Shown here in pieces: positions 50,050 to 59,391 of a stretch of 64,000 bases of DNA; within the stretch, counting starts at the first letter, position 1; every line of letters begins with the position of its first letter. Location of the stretch: contig NZ_CP121699.1 of NCBI RefSeq assembly GCF_029761935.1, positions 1,922,001 through 1,986,000 on the forward strand, written 5' to 3'. The DNA comes from Microbacterium testaceum (lineage in GTDB: Bacteria; Actinomycetota; Actinomycetes; Actinomycetales; Microbacteriaceae). The notes below the pieces were generated by a model. That model saw only the letters and a list, made by a program, of their open reading frames with translations, did not search any database and had not been told where the DNA came from. Both the position numbers and the translations under genes were made by a program.

Positions 50050-51066
50050 GTGACTCGCCCGCTGCGCTCCCTCGGCTTCCTCACCATCGGCCTCTTCGAT
50101 CGCGACGACCCGCGCACCGGCCACGAGACGACGCTGTCGATCATCGAGCGCGGCGAGCGGCTCGGCTTCGACAGCGCGTGGCTGCGCGATCGGCACCTGC
50201 AGTACGGCATCTCCTCCCCCGTCGCGGTGCTCTCCGCGGCCTCGCAACGTACGAGCCGCATCCGTTTGGGGACCGCGGTGATCCCGCTCGGATGGGAGAA
50301 CCCGCTGCGACTCGCGGAAGACCTCGCGACCGTCGACGTGCTCTCGGGCGGGCGCCTCGAGCCCGGCTTCTCGGTCGGACCGCCCCGACGTCTCGACGAG
50401 ATCGCCCCCGCGCTCTACCCCGACACCGCCGACCACGAGGACTTCGGGTACGAGCGGCTGGCCCGACTGCGCCGTCTTCTCGCCGGAGAGCGAGTCAGTC
50501 CCTTCGCCGGCAGAGAGGGGATCGAGGAGTACTCCGAGCGGGTCGAGCCGCACTCCGCGGGTCTTGCCGATCGGCTCTGGTACGGCGCAGGAAGTCCCAC
50601 CTCGACGACCTGGGCGGCCGCGAACGGCTTCCACCTGCTCACCAGCAGCGTCATCCAGTCGGTGCACTCGACCGACTTCGACGCCGAGCAGGACGCGCAG
50701 ATCCGCCTCTACCGCGAGACGCACCCCCACGGGGAGAACGCGCGGGTGTCGCAGGGGCTCGTCGTGGTACCGACCGACACCGCCACGCCCGAACAGCGCC
50801 GACGCTATGAGGCGTACGCCGAGTCGCGGCGCGGGAGGGTCGGCATCCCTCAGGGGCCGCGCGGGCTGCTGTTCGCGGAGGACCTCATCGGCACGTCGGA
50901 GCAGATCGCTGAGCGGCTGCTGTCGTCGCGGTCCTTTCCGCAGGTCGACGAGGTCGCGTTCGCGCTGCCGTTCGATTTCGCTGCGGCTGACTACGAGCAG
51001 ATCCTCGAGGACATCGCGGGGCGCCTCGGGCCGCTGTTGGGGTGGTCGCCGGCGGCCGCGTCATAA
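50050..51066 (+). CDS. LLM-class flavin-dependent oxidoreductase
   Basis: 338 residues of the luciferase-like monooxygenase fold: GERLGFDSAWLRDRH near residue 37, RIRLGTAVIPLGWENPLRLAEDLATVDVLSGGRLE near 76, and a YGAGSPTSTTWAAANGFHLL segment near 177. It uses reduced flavin and O2 on an unknown organic substrate. GTG start, leaderless. No flavin reductase is adjacent. It converges on an aminotransferase gene across a palindromic element. Confidence 0.8.
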   Translation: MTRPLRSLGFLTIGLFDRDDPRTGHETTLSIIERGERLGFDSAWLRDRHLQYGISSPVAVLSAASQRTSRIRLGTAVIPLGWENPLRLAEDLATVDVLSGGRLEPGFSVGPPRRLDEIAPALYPDTADHEDFGYERLARLRRLLAGERVSPFAGREGIEEYSERVEPHSAGLADRLWYGAGSPTSTTWAAANGFHLLTSSVIQSVHSTDFDAEQDAQIRLYRETHPHGENARVSQGLVVVPTDTATPEQRRRYEAYAESRRGRVGIPQGPRGLLFAEDLIGTSEQIAERLLSSRSFPQVDEVAFALPFDFAAADYEQILEDIAGRLGPLLGWSPAAAS

Positions 51067-51160
51067 ACTCAGCGATCTGCGCCGGCTCCGTCGGCACCGT
51101 TCGACGGGGCTGACGGGGTGAGGAACGCGGAGGGTATGGGGCGGCGGGCGCGGCGGCAGG

Positions 51161-51252
51161 GTTCGCGCGCACAAGCTCAGTCATCTGCACAACCTCAGTC
51201 ACCAAGGCCCCGACTCGACTGAGGTTGCGCGAATCGCGGAGGTTGCGCGAAC
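51161..51252. repeat. Palindromic element, CAACCTC class, double arms
   Basis: Inner arms GCACAACCTCAGTC (51187-51200) and GACTGAGGTTGCGC (51217-51230) differ at one position; outward, GTTCGCGC (51161) pairs with GCGCGAAC (51252), and both arms carry a second CAAGCTC/GAGGTTG unit, so the element looks like a duplicated palindrome. It fills the convergent gap 51067-51276. Confidence 0.8.
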
Positions 51253-51276
51253 CGCGGACGAGAGACGCGCCCGGCG

Positions 51277-52473
51277 TCAGCGCTGCCGCGCCACCGCCCG
51301 CCCCAGCCGCGCTGCCGCCTCGCGCAGCCGCTCCTCGGATGTGTCGCCGTATGCCAGGCGCAGGTGGCGGTTGGCATCGGTGCCGGGGCCGGAGGGGAAG
51401 AACGAGCCCCTTTGATACTCCACGCCCTCAGCGCTCGCGTCGGCGGCCAGGCGGTCGGGGTCGATGCGGTCGTCGCGCAGGCGTGGCCAGAGGAACAACC
51501 CGCCCTCGGGCACGGTGACCTCGAACTCCCCGGGGGCTTCGGCCTCGAGCGCCTCGGCCAATGCGCCGGCGCGGGTCCCGTACAGCGACCGTGCGCGCCC
51601 GAGCACGCGGTCGAAGAGCCCCGCGTCGCTGGTCAGCACCTCGGCGATGACGGCCTGCACGAACGTCGATGAGTGCGAATCCTGACGACTGCGGAGGGCC
51701 ACGGCATCCGGGATCAAACGCTCCGGCAGCACGACCCAGCCCAACCGCAGGCCGGGGCCGAGGGTCTTGGTGAAGGTGTTGACGTGGATGACGTGATCCG
51801 ACTCGTGGAACGGCGTGAGCGATTCGGGCTCGCCGGCGAAGCGGAGCTCGCGGTACGGGTCATCGGCGAACACGACGAACCCGTACCGCTCGGCAAGGTC
51901 GACCAGCTGGCGCCGACGCGCGGTGGGCAGCGACGACTGCGAAGGGTTGTGGAACTCGGGCACCGTGTAGACCGCGGCCGGGCGCGCACCGGCGCGCAGC
52001 TCGGCGGCCAGCGCGTCGACGTCGAGACCCTCGGCACCGACGGGAATGGGCAGCACCCGCGCATCGGCCAACTGCAGACCGCGCAGGAACAGCGGGAACA
52101 CGGGATTGTCGACCGCGACGAGGTCCCCCCGCTCGAGCACCGCCTGCACGGCGATCGCCAGACCGTGGAAGCCGCCGTTGGTGATGAGCACCCGCTCGAC
52201 GGCGACCCCCTCGCGCGCGGCGATCCACTCGCGCAGCGCCGGAATGCCCTCGGTCCGCGAGTACTGCAGCGCGGGCGCCCCCGGCTGCGCGAGCACGCGG
52301 GCGGTCGCCTCGGCGAGTTCCGCGGTGGGCAGGACGGAAGGATCCGGGATGCCACCGAGCAGCTCGATCGCGTCGGGTCGGCGATCGCGCAGGGTCTGGT
52401 CGCCGAATCCGCTCGGGGCGGTGAACGCCTCGATCAGCGCGGGGCGGGCACGGGTCGGGGAGAGCAGGGTCAT
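51277..52473 (-). CDS. PLP-dependent aminotransferase, class I/II
   Basis: 398 residues. LQYSRTEGIPALREWIA near residue 68, the PLP Tyr/Asp region FADDPYRELRF near 203 and the Schiff-base Lys in HVNTFTKTLGPGLRLGW near 236 match the 2-aminoadipate/valine-pyruvate-like aminotransferase group. Its ATG overlaps the stop of the upstream ABC ATPase gene by 4 bp, placing it as last gene of the peptide-type transporter operon, so it may act on an imported amino compound. Confidence 0.85.
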   Translation of the reverse strand: MTLLSPTRARPALIEAFTAPSGFGDQTLRDRRPDAIELLGGIPDPSVLPTAELAEATARVLAQPGAPALQYSRTEGIPALREWIAAREGVAVERVLITNGGFHGLAIAVQAVLERGDLVAVDNPVFPLFLRGLQLADARVLPIPVGAEGLDVDALAAELRAGARPAAVYTVPEFHNPSQSSLPTARRRQLVDLAERYGFVVFADDPYRELRFAGEPESLTPFHESDHVIHVNTFTKTLGPGLRLGWVVLPERLIPDAVALRSRQDSHSSTFVQAVIAEVLTSDAGLFDRVLGRARSLYGTRAGALAEALEAEAPGEFEVTVPEGGLFLWPRLRDDRIDPDRLAADASAEGVEYQRGSFFPSGPGTDANRHLRLAYGDTSEERLREAAARLGRAVARQR

Positions 52474-54122
52474 CGGGGGCTCCGGGGGTGGGGGGACGGG
52501 ATGGCGTCGACCAGCGCGCGCGTGTAGTCCTCACGCGGGTGCGAGAGCACGTCGGCGACGCGGCCGGCCTCGACGACACGGCCGTCCTTGAGCACCGAAA
52601 CGGTGTCGGCGATTTGGCGGACCAGCGCCAGGTCGTGCGAGACGAAGAGGTAGGTGAGGCCGCGCTCGCGCTGCAGGCGGCGGAGCACGTCGAACACGCC
52701 CGCCTGGACGGTCACGTCCAGGGCCGAGGTCGGTTCGTCGAGCACGATGACGTCGGGCTCGAGCACCAGGGCGCGCGCGATCGCCACGCGTTGGCGCTGG
52801 CCGCCCGACAGCGCGTCCGGGCGGCGGCGGGCGAGGTGGGGCGGCAGGCCCACGGCATCCAGGGCCTCCGCCACCTTCGCCGTCCGTGCGGCGCGCGTGC
52901 CGACGCGGTAGCGCTCGAGCGGCTCGCGCACGATGCGTCCGACGCTCCACGTGGGATCGAGCGAGGTGAAGGGGTTCTGATAGACGAGCTGCAGGTGCCG
53001 ACGGATGCCGCGGAGCTCGGCCGCCGTACGGCCCGTCACCGCCGCCCCGTCGATGAGCACCTCGCCGGCGTCGAGGTCTTCGAGCCCGAGGAGCAGGCGC
53101 ACGGTCGTCGTCTTCCCCGAGCCCGACTCCCCCACGAGCGCGTGCGTCGTTCCGGCGGGGATGCGGAAGGACACCTCCGACACCGCGGGGCGGGCCGCAC
53201 GGTCGAAACTCTTCGACACCGCACGCACGTCGATGCGGGCGGAGGCGGTGTCGGGGATCCACGCGTCGACGCCGCGATCACCGTCGCCGCGGCGATAGCG
53301 GTCGGGGTTCAGGGCCGGCGCGTCGGCCTGCAACTGCACCGTGTACGGCGAGGTCGGCGCCGTGAAGACCTCGTGAGTCGGGCCGGCCTCTTGCACGCGC
53401 CCGTCCTTGAGCACGACGATCTCGTCGGTGCGCTCGGCGGCGATCGCGAGATCGTGCGTGATCAGCAGCAGCCCGATGCCCAGATCGCGGCGCAGCTCGT
53501 CAAGGAGATCGAGGATGCGTTTCTGGATCGTGACGTCGAGGGCGCTCGTGGGTTCGTCCGCGACCAGCAGCTCGGGCCGCGGCAGCACCGCCAATCCGAT
53601 GAGCACGCGTTGCAGCATGCCGCCCGACAGCTGGTGCGGGTAGGACTCGTACACGCGACGCGGGTCGGGAAGCCCGACGCGGGCGAACACGTCGAGCACC
53701 GCGCGGCGCTGCTCGCCGGCATCGGCGAGGCCCGAGAGAGCCGCCGCCTCGTGCGCTTGCGAGCCCACGGTGCGAACGGGGTTGAGGGCGTGCGCGGGGT
53801 CCTGCGGGACGAAGCCGATACGCCGGCCCCGGAACGGTCGGAATCGCGCCTCGGCGAGCCCCAGCACCTCGGTGCCGTCGAGCTCGACGCGCCCGCTGGC
53901 ACGCCCCGTACCTCGCGGGAGCAGCCGTAGCACGGAACGGGCGATCGTGGACTTGCCCGAGCCCGACTCTCCGATGAGCGCGAGACTGCCGCCCCGGGGT
54001 ATCGCGAACGACACGTCGTGCACCACGGGGGTGCGACCGTACGAGACCGACAGGCCGCTGACGTTCAGCAGCGCGGGGGTCGTCAGCGGAACGTCGTCCG
54101 CACGGGACAGGGCGAGGGTCAT
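52470..54122 (-). CDS. Dipeptide-type ABC transporter, two fused ATPase domains
   Basis: 550 residues with two full nucleotide-binding domains. Domain 1: Walker A GESGSGKST near residue 51, signature LSGGMLQRV near 165. Domain 2: GESGSGKTT near 330, signature LSGGQRQRVAIARAL near 440, Walker B VIVLDEPTSALD near 460. DppD and DppF-type proteins are normally separate; the fused form is common in this family too. It pairs with the two permeases and the family 5 binding protein encoded upstream on the strand. ATGA overlap with the permease gene. Confidence 0.9.
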   Translation of the reverse strand: MTLALSRADDVPLTTPALLNVSGLSVSYGRTPVVHDVSFAIPRGGSLALIGESGSGKSTIARSVLRLLPRGTGRASGRVELDGTEVLGLAEARFRPFRGRRIGFVPQDPAHALNPVRTVGSQAHEAAALSGLADAGEQRRAVLDVFARVGLPDPRRVYESYPHQLSGGMLQRVLIGLAVLPRPELLVADEPTSALDVTIQKRILDLLDELRRDLGIGLLLITHDLAIAAERTDEIVVLKDGRVQEAGPTHEVFTAPTSPYTVQLQADAPALNPDRYRRGDGDRGVDAWIPDTASARIDVRAVSKSFDRAARPAVSEVSFRIPAGTTHALVGESGSGKTTTVRLLLGLEDLDAGEVLIDGAAVTGRTAAELRGIRRHLQLVYQNPFTSLDPTWSVGRIVREPLERYRVGTRAARTAKVAEALDAVGLPPHLARRRPDALSGGQRQRVAIARALVLEPDVIVLDEPTSALDVTVQAGVFDVLRRLQRERGLTYLFVSHDLALVRQIADTVSVLKDGRVVEAGRVADVLSHPREDYTRALVDAIPSPHPRSPR

Positions 54123-54967
54123 GACGTCCTCCGAAGCCAGCGGCTGATGCGGTTGATCGAGAGCACGGTCGCCACCGTGACCAGGGCCGGCCAGACGACG
54201 AGCCAGGGCGCGCGCGGGTAGTCCTTGCCCGCAGAGATGAGCAGACCCCAGTCGGATGCCGGGGGCGGATCGCCGTAGCCCAGGAACGCCAGCCCCGCGA
54301 TCACGAGTATCGAGAGCCCGAACTGCAGCACGGCCAGGGGGACCAGCGATCGCGAGGCGTTCGGCAGCACGTGCCGGAAAAGCACGTGCAGGTTCGACCC
54401 GCCCTGGAGCCGCGCGGCCTCGACGAACACCGACGAGCGCACGCGCAACACCTCGGAGCGCATGACACGAGCGAAGACCGCCACCGCAGAGACGCCGGTC
54501 GCGATGGCGGCGTTGATGGTCTGGAACCCGAGGGAGCTGACGATCACGACCGCGAGCAGGAACGCCGGAATGGCGAGTAGGACGTCGACGAAGCGCGCGA
54601 GGACGACATCGGTCCACGACCCCAGGAAGCCCGCGAGCAGCCCGATGAGCCCGCCAACGACGACGCCGATCGCGACGGCCACGAGGGCGCTGGTGACCGA
54701 GGACTGCGCGCCATAGACGATGCGGGTGAACAGGTCGCGGCCGAGGTGATCGGTGCCGAGCAGGTGCGCGGCGCTCGGCGCCTGAAGCTTGTTTGCGGGC
54801 ACCCCCTGTGCCGGGTTCTGCGAGGTGAAAAGCGCGGGAGCGAGCGAGAAAGCCAGCACGAAGGCCACGACGACGAACGACACGAGCACGCTGACAGGGA
54901 CGGAGAGGCGGATGCCACGAACCCGGGCGGTCGCGGACCGTTGCGCGAGCAAGGGTGCGGCGGTCAT
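54119..54967 (-). CDS. Dipeptide-type ABC transporter permease (DppC-like)
   Basis: 282 residues, about six spans. LLGTDHLGRDLFTRIVYGAQSS near residue 70 is diagnostic of the DppC/OppC side, and the ATPase-contact loop EAARLQGGSNLHVLFRHVLPNA is near 195. Overlaps both neighbours by 4 bp, so stoichiometric synthesis with the DppB-like permease and the ATPase is expected. Confidence 0.9.
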   Translation of the reverse strand: MTAAPLLAQRSATARVRGIRLSVPVSVLVSFVVVAFVLAFSLAPALFTSQNPAQGVPANKLQAPSAAHLLGTDHLGRDLFTRIVYGAQSSVTSALVAVAIGVVVGGLIGLLAGFLGSWTDVVLARFVDVLLAIPAFLLAVVIVSSLGFQTINAAIATGVSAVAVFARVMRSEVLRVRSSVFVEAARLQGGSNLHVLFRHVLPNASRSLVPLAVLQFGLSILVIAGLAFLGYGDPPPASDWGLLISAGKDYPRAPWLVVWPALVTVATVLSINRISRWLRRTS

Positions 54968-55980
54968 ACGATGCTCACTTCTTCGCGCAGGGGCGTTGTC
55001 GGCTCGTCGCGGGGCGCGACCGAGACGGGCCGGCCGCTGCGGCCGACGGCGACCCGCGGGTCGAGAAGGGGATAGGCGAGGTCGGCGAGCAGGTTCACCA
55101 CCACGAAGACGATCGCGGCGAGCGAGACCACGGCCTGCAGCACCGGGAGGTCCTGGCTCGCCACGGCGGATTCGACCAGGGTGCCGATGCCCACGCGCCC
55201 GAAGATCGCCTCGGTGATGAGAGCTCCCCCGAGCAGTTCGCCCACGATGAGCGCCAGCACGGTGACCGTCGGCAGCGCCGAGGGCTTGACCAGGTGGCGC
55301 AGGAACAGCGCCCCCGACCGCAGTCCCCGCGACCGTGCCACCGCGACGTACTCCTGCCGTGACTCGTGATCGAGCGAGGCGATGAGCACCTCGGCCAGCT
55401 GCGCCGAGACCGGAATGCCGAGAGCCACCGCCGCGAAGAAGGTGCCCCACGGCGTCTCGGTGTCGATCATGCTGAACAGCCCGAGTCCGAACGCGAAGAC
55501 GTGGATCAGCAGCAGTCCGATCACGAAGTTCGGCACGGACAGGAACAGCGACGGCAGCGAGCGGAGCACTCCCTGGCCCCAGCGCGGGGGCAGGAACTGC
55601 GTGCCGTACGCGATGGCCACGGCCAGCACCACGGCGACCAGGAGGGCCGCCGCGGCCAGGCTCAGGGTCGACCCGAGTGCGTCGAGCACCAGCCCACTGA
55701 CGGGCAGATTCGAGCGGAGTGAGACGCCCAGGTCACCCACGACGAATCGCCCTAGCGAAGACCCCAGCTGCACCCACCACGGCTGGTCGAGCCCGTAGTA
55801 CGCCACGATGCGCGCGATGTCGTCTTCGGTGAAACCGTTGTCGGGATTGCGCAGCGTGCTCGTGACGGGATCGCCGGGCAGGATGCTGATCACGACGAAC
55901 GTGAACAGGTACGCCAGCAGCACGACGACGACAGCCTGTCCGGTGCGCCGCAGCGCGAAGCGGCCGTAGGTGCGCAGCAT
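54964..55980 (-). CDS. Dipeptide-type ABC transporter permease (DppB-like)
   Basis: 338 residues, six spans. VISILPGDPV near residue 31, YGLDQPWWVQLG near 62, and the loop EYVAVARSRGLRSGALFLRHLVKPSALP near 210 are DppB/OppB features. First permease of the operon, 43 bp after the binding-protein stop. Together the transporter could import peptides, nickel chelates or xenobiotic amides/sulfur compounds; neighbouring monooxygenases favour the last kind. Confidence 0.9.
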   Translation of the reverse strand: MLRTYGRFALRRTGQAVVVVLLAYLFTFVVISILPGDPVTSTLRNPDNGFTEDDIARIVAYYGLDQPWWVQLGSSLGRFVVGDLGVSLRSNLPVSGLVLDALGSTLSLAAAALLVAVVLAVAIAYGTQFLPPRWGQGVLRSLPSLFLSVPNFVIGLLLIHVFAFGLGLFSMIDTETPWGTFFAAVALGIPVSAQLAEVLIASLDHESRQEYVAVARSRGLRSGALFLRHLVKPSALPTVTVLALIVGELLGGALITEAIFGRVGIGTLVESAVASQDLPVLQAVVSLAAIVFVVVNLLADLAYPLLDPRVAVGRSGRPVSVAPRDEPTTPLREEVSIV

Positions 55981-56023
55981 GTCCTCCTCCTCTCGTGTCG
56001 GTCTTTTCCGGTGACGGGCCGCG

Positions 56024-57676
56024 TCAGCCGTTGAGCCACGCGTTCAAGTAGGAGGCGTACGCGAGGCCGTTGTAGGTGACACCGCTCACCTCGGGGGCCT
56101 GGACGTAGACCCGCTGCACGATCTGGGTCAGCGGAACGAAGTACGCCTGATCGAGGACGTATCCCTGCAGCTCGTCGGCGACCTTCGCCCGGGCCTCTCG
56201 ATCGGTCGCGGTCGCGATGCGGGTGGAGAGGTCGTTCAGCGTCGCGTCCGAGGTGCCGAGTCGGAACCAGTCCTCGTCGCCCCTCTTCTGTGAGGTGAGG
56301 ACACCGGCGACGGTTCCGACGTCGACGAAGCTGCGGGTGATCTCGGTCGCCGGCACGGTCGCGTTGCCGATGACCTTCTGGCCGTAGGTGGGGACGTCGT
56401 AGGTCTCGAGGTTCACCTCGAAACCCAGGGCGGTGAGCTGCTGGTCGACGAGCTCATCGACCGACTGCGAGGCCTGCAGGTAAGGATTGGGGTAGAGCGT
56501 GAGCGACAGCTTTTTCCCGTCCTTGGTCCGCACGCCGTCGGCGCCCTTCACCCAGCCCGCCTCATCGAGGAGGGATGCCGCGGCCTCGGGGTCGTGCGCG
56601 AAGTCGGCGGTGTGATCGGTCGACTCGGGCACGGTGCTCTGGAAGAACGACTCGGCCGCGTGCCAGTCCGAGGTGTAGACGGTCGAGAGGATCTCGTCGC
56701 GATCGATGCCGTGCTGAACCGCTTGCCGCACCTTGATGTCGTCGAACGGGGCGACGGAGGTGTTCAGGGCGTAGCCGTTGACGAAGCCGAGATACCGAGG
56801 CGTCTCGACGGTGAGGCCCTCCTGCTTCAGGGCGTCGAGGTCTTGCGGGCTGGCGTTGTAGGCCACCTGCGCCTGACCGGACTCGACCGAGGCGGTGCGC
56901 AGCGTCGGCTCGGCGACCTGCTTGTAGGTGATGGTGTCGAGGTAGGCGGCGCCCTCGTGACCGACCGCCTCCGGTCCCCAGTCGTAGTCCTCACGCATCT
57001 TCAGCACGACGCTGTCGCCCTCGGCGACCTTCTCGACGACGAACGGCCCGCTGCCGATGTCTTTCGTGAGGTCGGCCTGCTGATCGGCGGGGAGCGCCAG
57101 GGTCTCGGGCGAAAGCAGGATCGAGCCGTGGTACGCCAGCGTCGGGATGAAGCTGAGCGTCGGGGCCGAGAACGAGACCGTGACCGTCGTGGCATCCACC
57201 GCCTCCGCTCCCTGATAGTTGGCGGAGGGGAACAGACCGATGCGGTTGATGCCCTCGTCGGGGCGTCCCTTCGCCCAGATGTCGAGATTCGCGACGACCG
57301 CGGCGGCATCGAGCGGCGTGCCGTCCGAGAACGTGACGCCCGACTTCAGGTGGAGGGTGAACTGCGTCTTGTCGGCGTTCTCGTCCCAGCTCTCGGCGAT
57401 CCAGGGGCTGAGGTTCCCCTCGGCGTCGACGTAGACGAGCTTGTCGGTGACGTTGCCCCAGATCTGGCCCTGGTAGCTCGAGATCGAGCTGTTGTTCGGG
57501 ATCCAGGTGGCGCCGAGAGAGTCGATGAGGAAGACGAGGTCGCCGCCGGTCTTCGGCTCGGCGTCGGCGGGAGCTGCTGTCGACGCGGCACCGCATCCGC
57601 TGAGCAGGAGGGCGCCGACGGCGAGGGCGGAGGCGAGGCCGAGAAGGCGTCGGCGGGGACGGCGGGCGAAGGTCAT
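56024..57676 (-). CDS. Family 5 substrate-binding lipoprotein
   Basis: 550 residues. Signal peptide with twin-Arg-like basic start (RRPRRR) and lipobox LLLSGC, lipid Cys at 28. The body (WNVTDKLVYVD..., GVTFSDGTPLDAAAVVANLD near 113, DIKVRQAVQHGIDRDEIL near 320) is the SBP_bac_5 fold of peptide/nickel transporters. It begins the ABC operon. Ligand unknown; no peptide-specific evidence. Confidence 0.9.
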   Translation of the reverse strand: MTFARRPRRRLLGLASALAVGALLLSGCGAASTAAPADAEPKTGGDLVFLIDSLGATWIPNNSSISSYQGQIWGNVTDKLVYVDAEGNLSPWIAESWDENADKTQFTLHLKSGVTFSDGTPLDAAAVVANLDIWAKGRPDEGINRIGLFPSANYQGAEAVDATTVTVSFSAPTLSFIPTLAYHGSILLSPETLALPADQQADLTKDIGSGPFVVEKVAEGDSVVLKMREDYDWGPEAVGHEGAAYLDTITYKQVAEPTLRTASVESGQAQVAYNASPQDLDALKQEGLTVETPRYLGFVNGYALNTSVAPFDDIKVRQAVQHGIDRDEILSTVYTSDWHAAESFFQSTVPESTDHTADFAHDPEAAASLLDEAGWVKGADGVRTKDGKKLSLTLYPNPYLQASQSVDELVDQQLTALGFEVNLETYDVPTYGQKVIGNATVPATEITRSFVDVGTVAGVLTSQKRGDEDWFRLGTSDATLNDLSTRIATATDREARAKVADELQGYVLDQAYFVPLTQIVQRVYVQAPEVSGVTYNGLAYASYLNAWLNG

Positions 57677-57702
57677 GGGAATCCTCGGGCTGTGGGGACG
57701 GA

Positions 57703-59118
57703 TTACAGGGCTTTGCCGGGGTTGAACAGACCGGCGGGATCGAGCGCGTTCTTGACGACGAGCTGCGCCTCGCGCACGCGCACGGAGAGCTCCTCCGCGG
57801 CGAGGGCGCGCTTGACGGTGCCGATGCCGTGCTCACCGCTCACGGTGCCGCCGACGGCGAGCGCCGCGCGCACGACCGCGTCAGCGGCGTCGTGGACGGC
57901 GGCCGGTACGGCGGTGGGATCGACGCCCGCGGGGATGGGCAGCGAGATGACCGGGTGGAGGTTGCCGTCGCCGGCGTGCGCGACGGCGCTCACGCTGACC
58001 CCGAACCGGTCGGCGATCGCGGGGAAGCCCGCGAACAGCTCCGCGATGCGGGACTTGGGCACGGCGACGTCGCCCCCGGCGAACCACGTGTCCGCGTCGA
58101 AACGTCGGCCCGAGCGTCGCAGTTCCCAGAGGGTCTCGGCATCCGTCTCGCTCTCGATCTCGACCCGTGCGCCCGCCGCGACGAGCGCAGCGGTCAGCTC
58201 GGCGGTCTGCTCGTCGATGCCGAAGCCGTCGAGTTCGATCAGCAGCAGGGCGGCGCCCCGGGCGCGCAGGCCCGAGTTCTGCGCGGCGTCGATGCCGTCG
58301 AGGGTGATCTCATCGAGGAACTCGATGACGCTCGGCCGAACGCGCGAGGCCGTGATGGCCCCGATGGCCGCCGCGCCCGCGGCGGTGGAGTCGAAGAACG
58401 CGGTCAGCGTGCGGCGAGCGACCGGAAGCGGTCGGATGCGCACGGTCGCCCCCACCACGATGCCGAGCACGCCCTCCGACCCGACGAACAGCGAGACGAG
58501 GTCGAGCCCGGTGACGCCTTTGATCGAGCGGTGTCCGACCGAGACGAGGCTTCCGTCGGCGAGCACGACGTCGAGGGCGAGCACAGACTCGCGCGTGACG
58601 CCGTACTTGGCGCACCGCAGGCCCCCGGCGTTGGTGGCGATGTTGCCGCCGATGGTCGAGATGCGCCAGCTCGCCGGGTCGGGGGCATAGAACAGGCCGA
58701 GGGGGGCCAGTCGCTCGTTGAGCGCGGCGTTGAGAACGCCGGGTTCGACGACGGCGACCTCGTCGGCGGGCGACACCTCGACGATGCGGTTCAGCCGTTC
58801 GGTCGAGACGACGAGCTGCTCGGCCCGGGCGGTCGCGCCGCCCGAGAGACCCGTGCCGGCCCCGCGCGGCACGATGCTGACGCCGTGGCGGGCGGCGAGA
58901 CGCACGAGCTGCCGGACCTGGGTCACCGAGGTGGGAAACGCCACCGCGGGGCCGTCCGTCACGGGGGCGTCGGCTCGCGGAGCGGTGCCGGCGTCGAACG
59001 AGAACTCCGCCGTCGCCGCGGAGGGCGGGCGCACCTCGATGCCGGGCGCCTCGTCACGCAGATCGTCGATCAGGGCGAGCACGCCCGTGGACGGGGCGAT
59101 CGCGGTGGGGACGCTCAT
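57703..59118 (-). CDS. FAD-linked dehydrogenase (GlcD/D-lactate dehydrogenase type)
   Basis: 471 residues. PRGAGTGLSGGA near residue 86 and GGNIATNAGGLRCAKYG near 151 bind FAD; AHAGDGNLHP near 395 and GTVSGEHGIGTVK near 440 are the catalytic-domain motifs; it ends DPAGLFNPGKAL. It oxidises a 2-hydroxy acid to a 2-oxo acid with electrons going to an unidentified acceptor. Encoded upstream of the ABC operon on the same strand (27 bp to the binding protein) and divergent from the LLM operon, across a 30-bp direct repeat. Confidence 0.85.
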   Translation of the reverse strand: MSVPTAIAPSTGVLALIDDLRDEAPGIEVRPPSAATAEFSFDAGTAPRADAPVTDGPAVAFPTSVTQVRQLVRLAARHGVSIVPRGAGTGLSGGATARAEQLVVSTERLNRIVEVSPADEVAVVEPGVLNAALNERLAPLGLFYAPDPASWRISTIGGNIATNAGGLRCAKYGVTRESVLALDVVLADGSLVSVGHRSIKGVTGLDLVSLFVGSEGVLGIVVGATVRIRPLPVARRTLTAFFDSTAAGAAAIGAITASRVRPSVIEFLDEITLDGIDAAQNSGLRARGAALLLIELDGFGIDEQTAELTAALVAAGARVEIESETDAETLWELRRSGRRFDADTWFAGGDVAVPKSRIAELFAGFPAIADRFGVSVSAVAHAGDGNLHPVISLPIPAGVDPTAVPAAVHDAADAVVRAALAVGGTVSGEHGIGTVKRALAAEELSVRVREAQLVVKNALDPAGLFNPGKAL

Positions 59119-59190
59119 GGCAGCACCTTTCAGAACGGGGCGGGAGTGCAGCCGAAGCTAGGCGGAACCGGACGCGCACTCATCCCGAGC

Positions 59191-59250
59191 GACACCGTCC
59201 GTCGCGAGACGTCACCGACCGACATCGTGTGTCGCGCGGCGTCACAGTCG
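59191..59250. repeat. Two adjoining 30-bp direct repeats in a divergent promoter region
   Basis: 59191-59220 and 59221-59250 agree at 22 of 30 positions (shared GACA-CGT---GTCGCG-G-CGTCAC). Direct repeats three helical turns long between divergent genes look like a double binding site for one regulator of both the GlcD/ABC and LLM operons. Confidence 0.5.
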
Positions 59251-59391
59251 AACGATCGGTGAGGCGCGGCCGGTATGTTCCGCCCCCGTCGTCGGTTCAT
59301 GACGATTCGAGGCGTTTCGTTACGTCACGCATTGAGCCGTGTCGCGGTCCGGGCGACAGTGAGCAGCACTCGCCTGACCGAAGGAGCCCCG

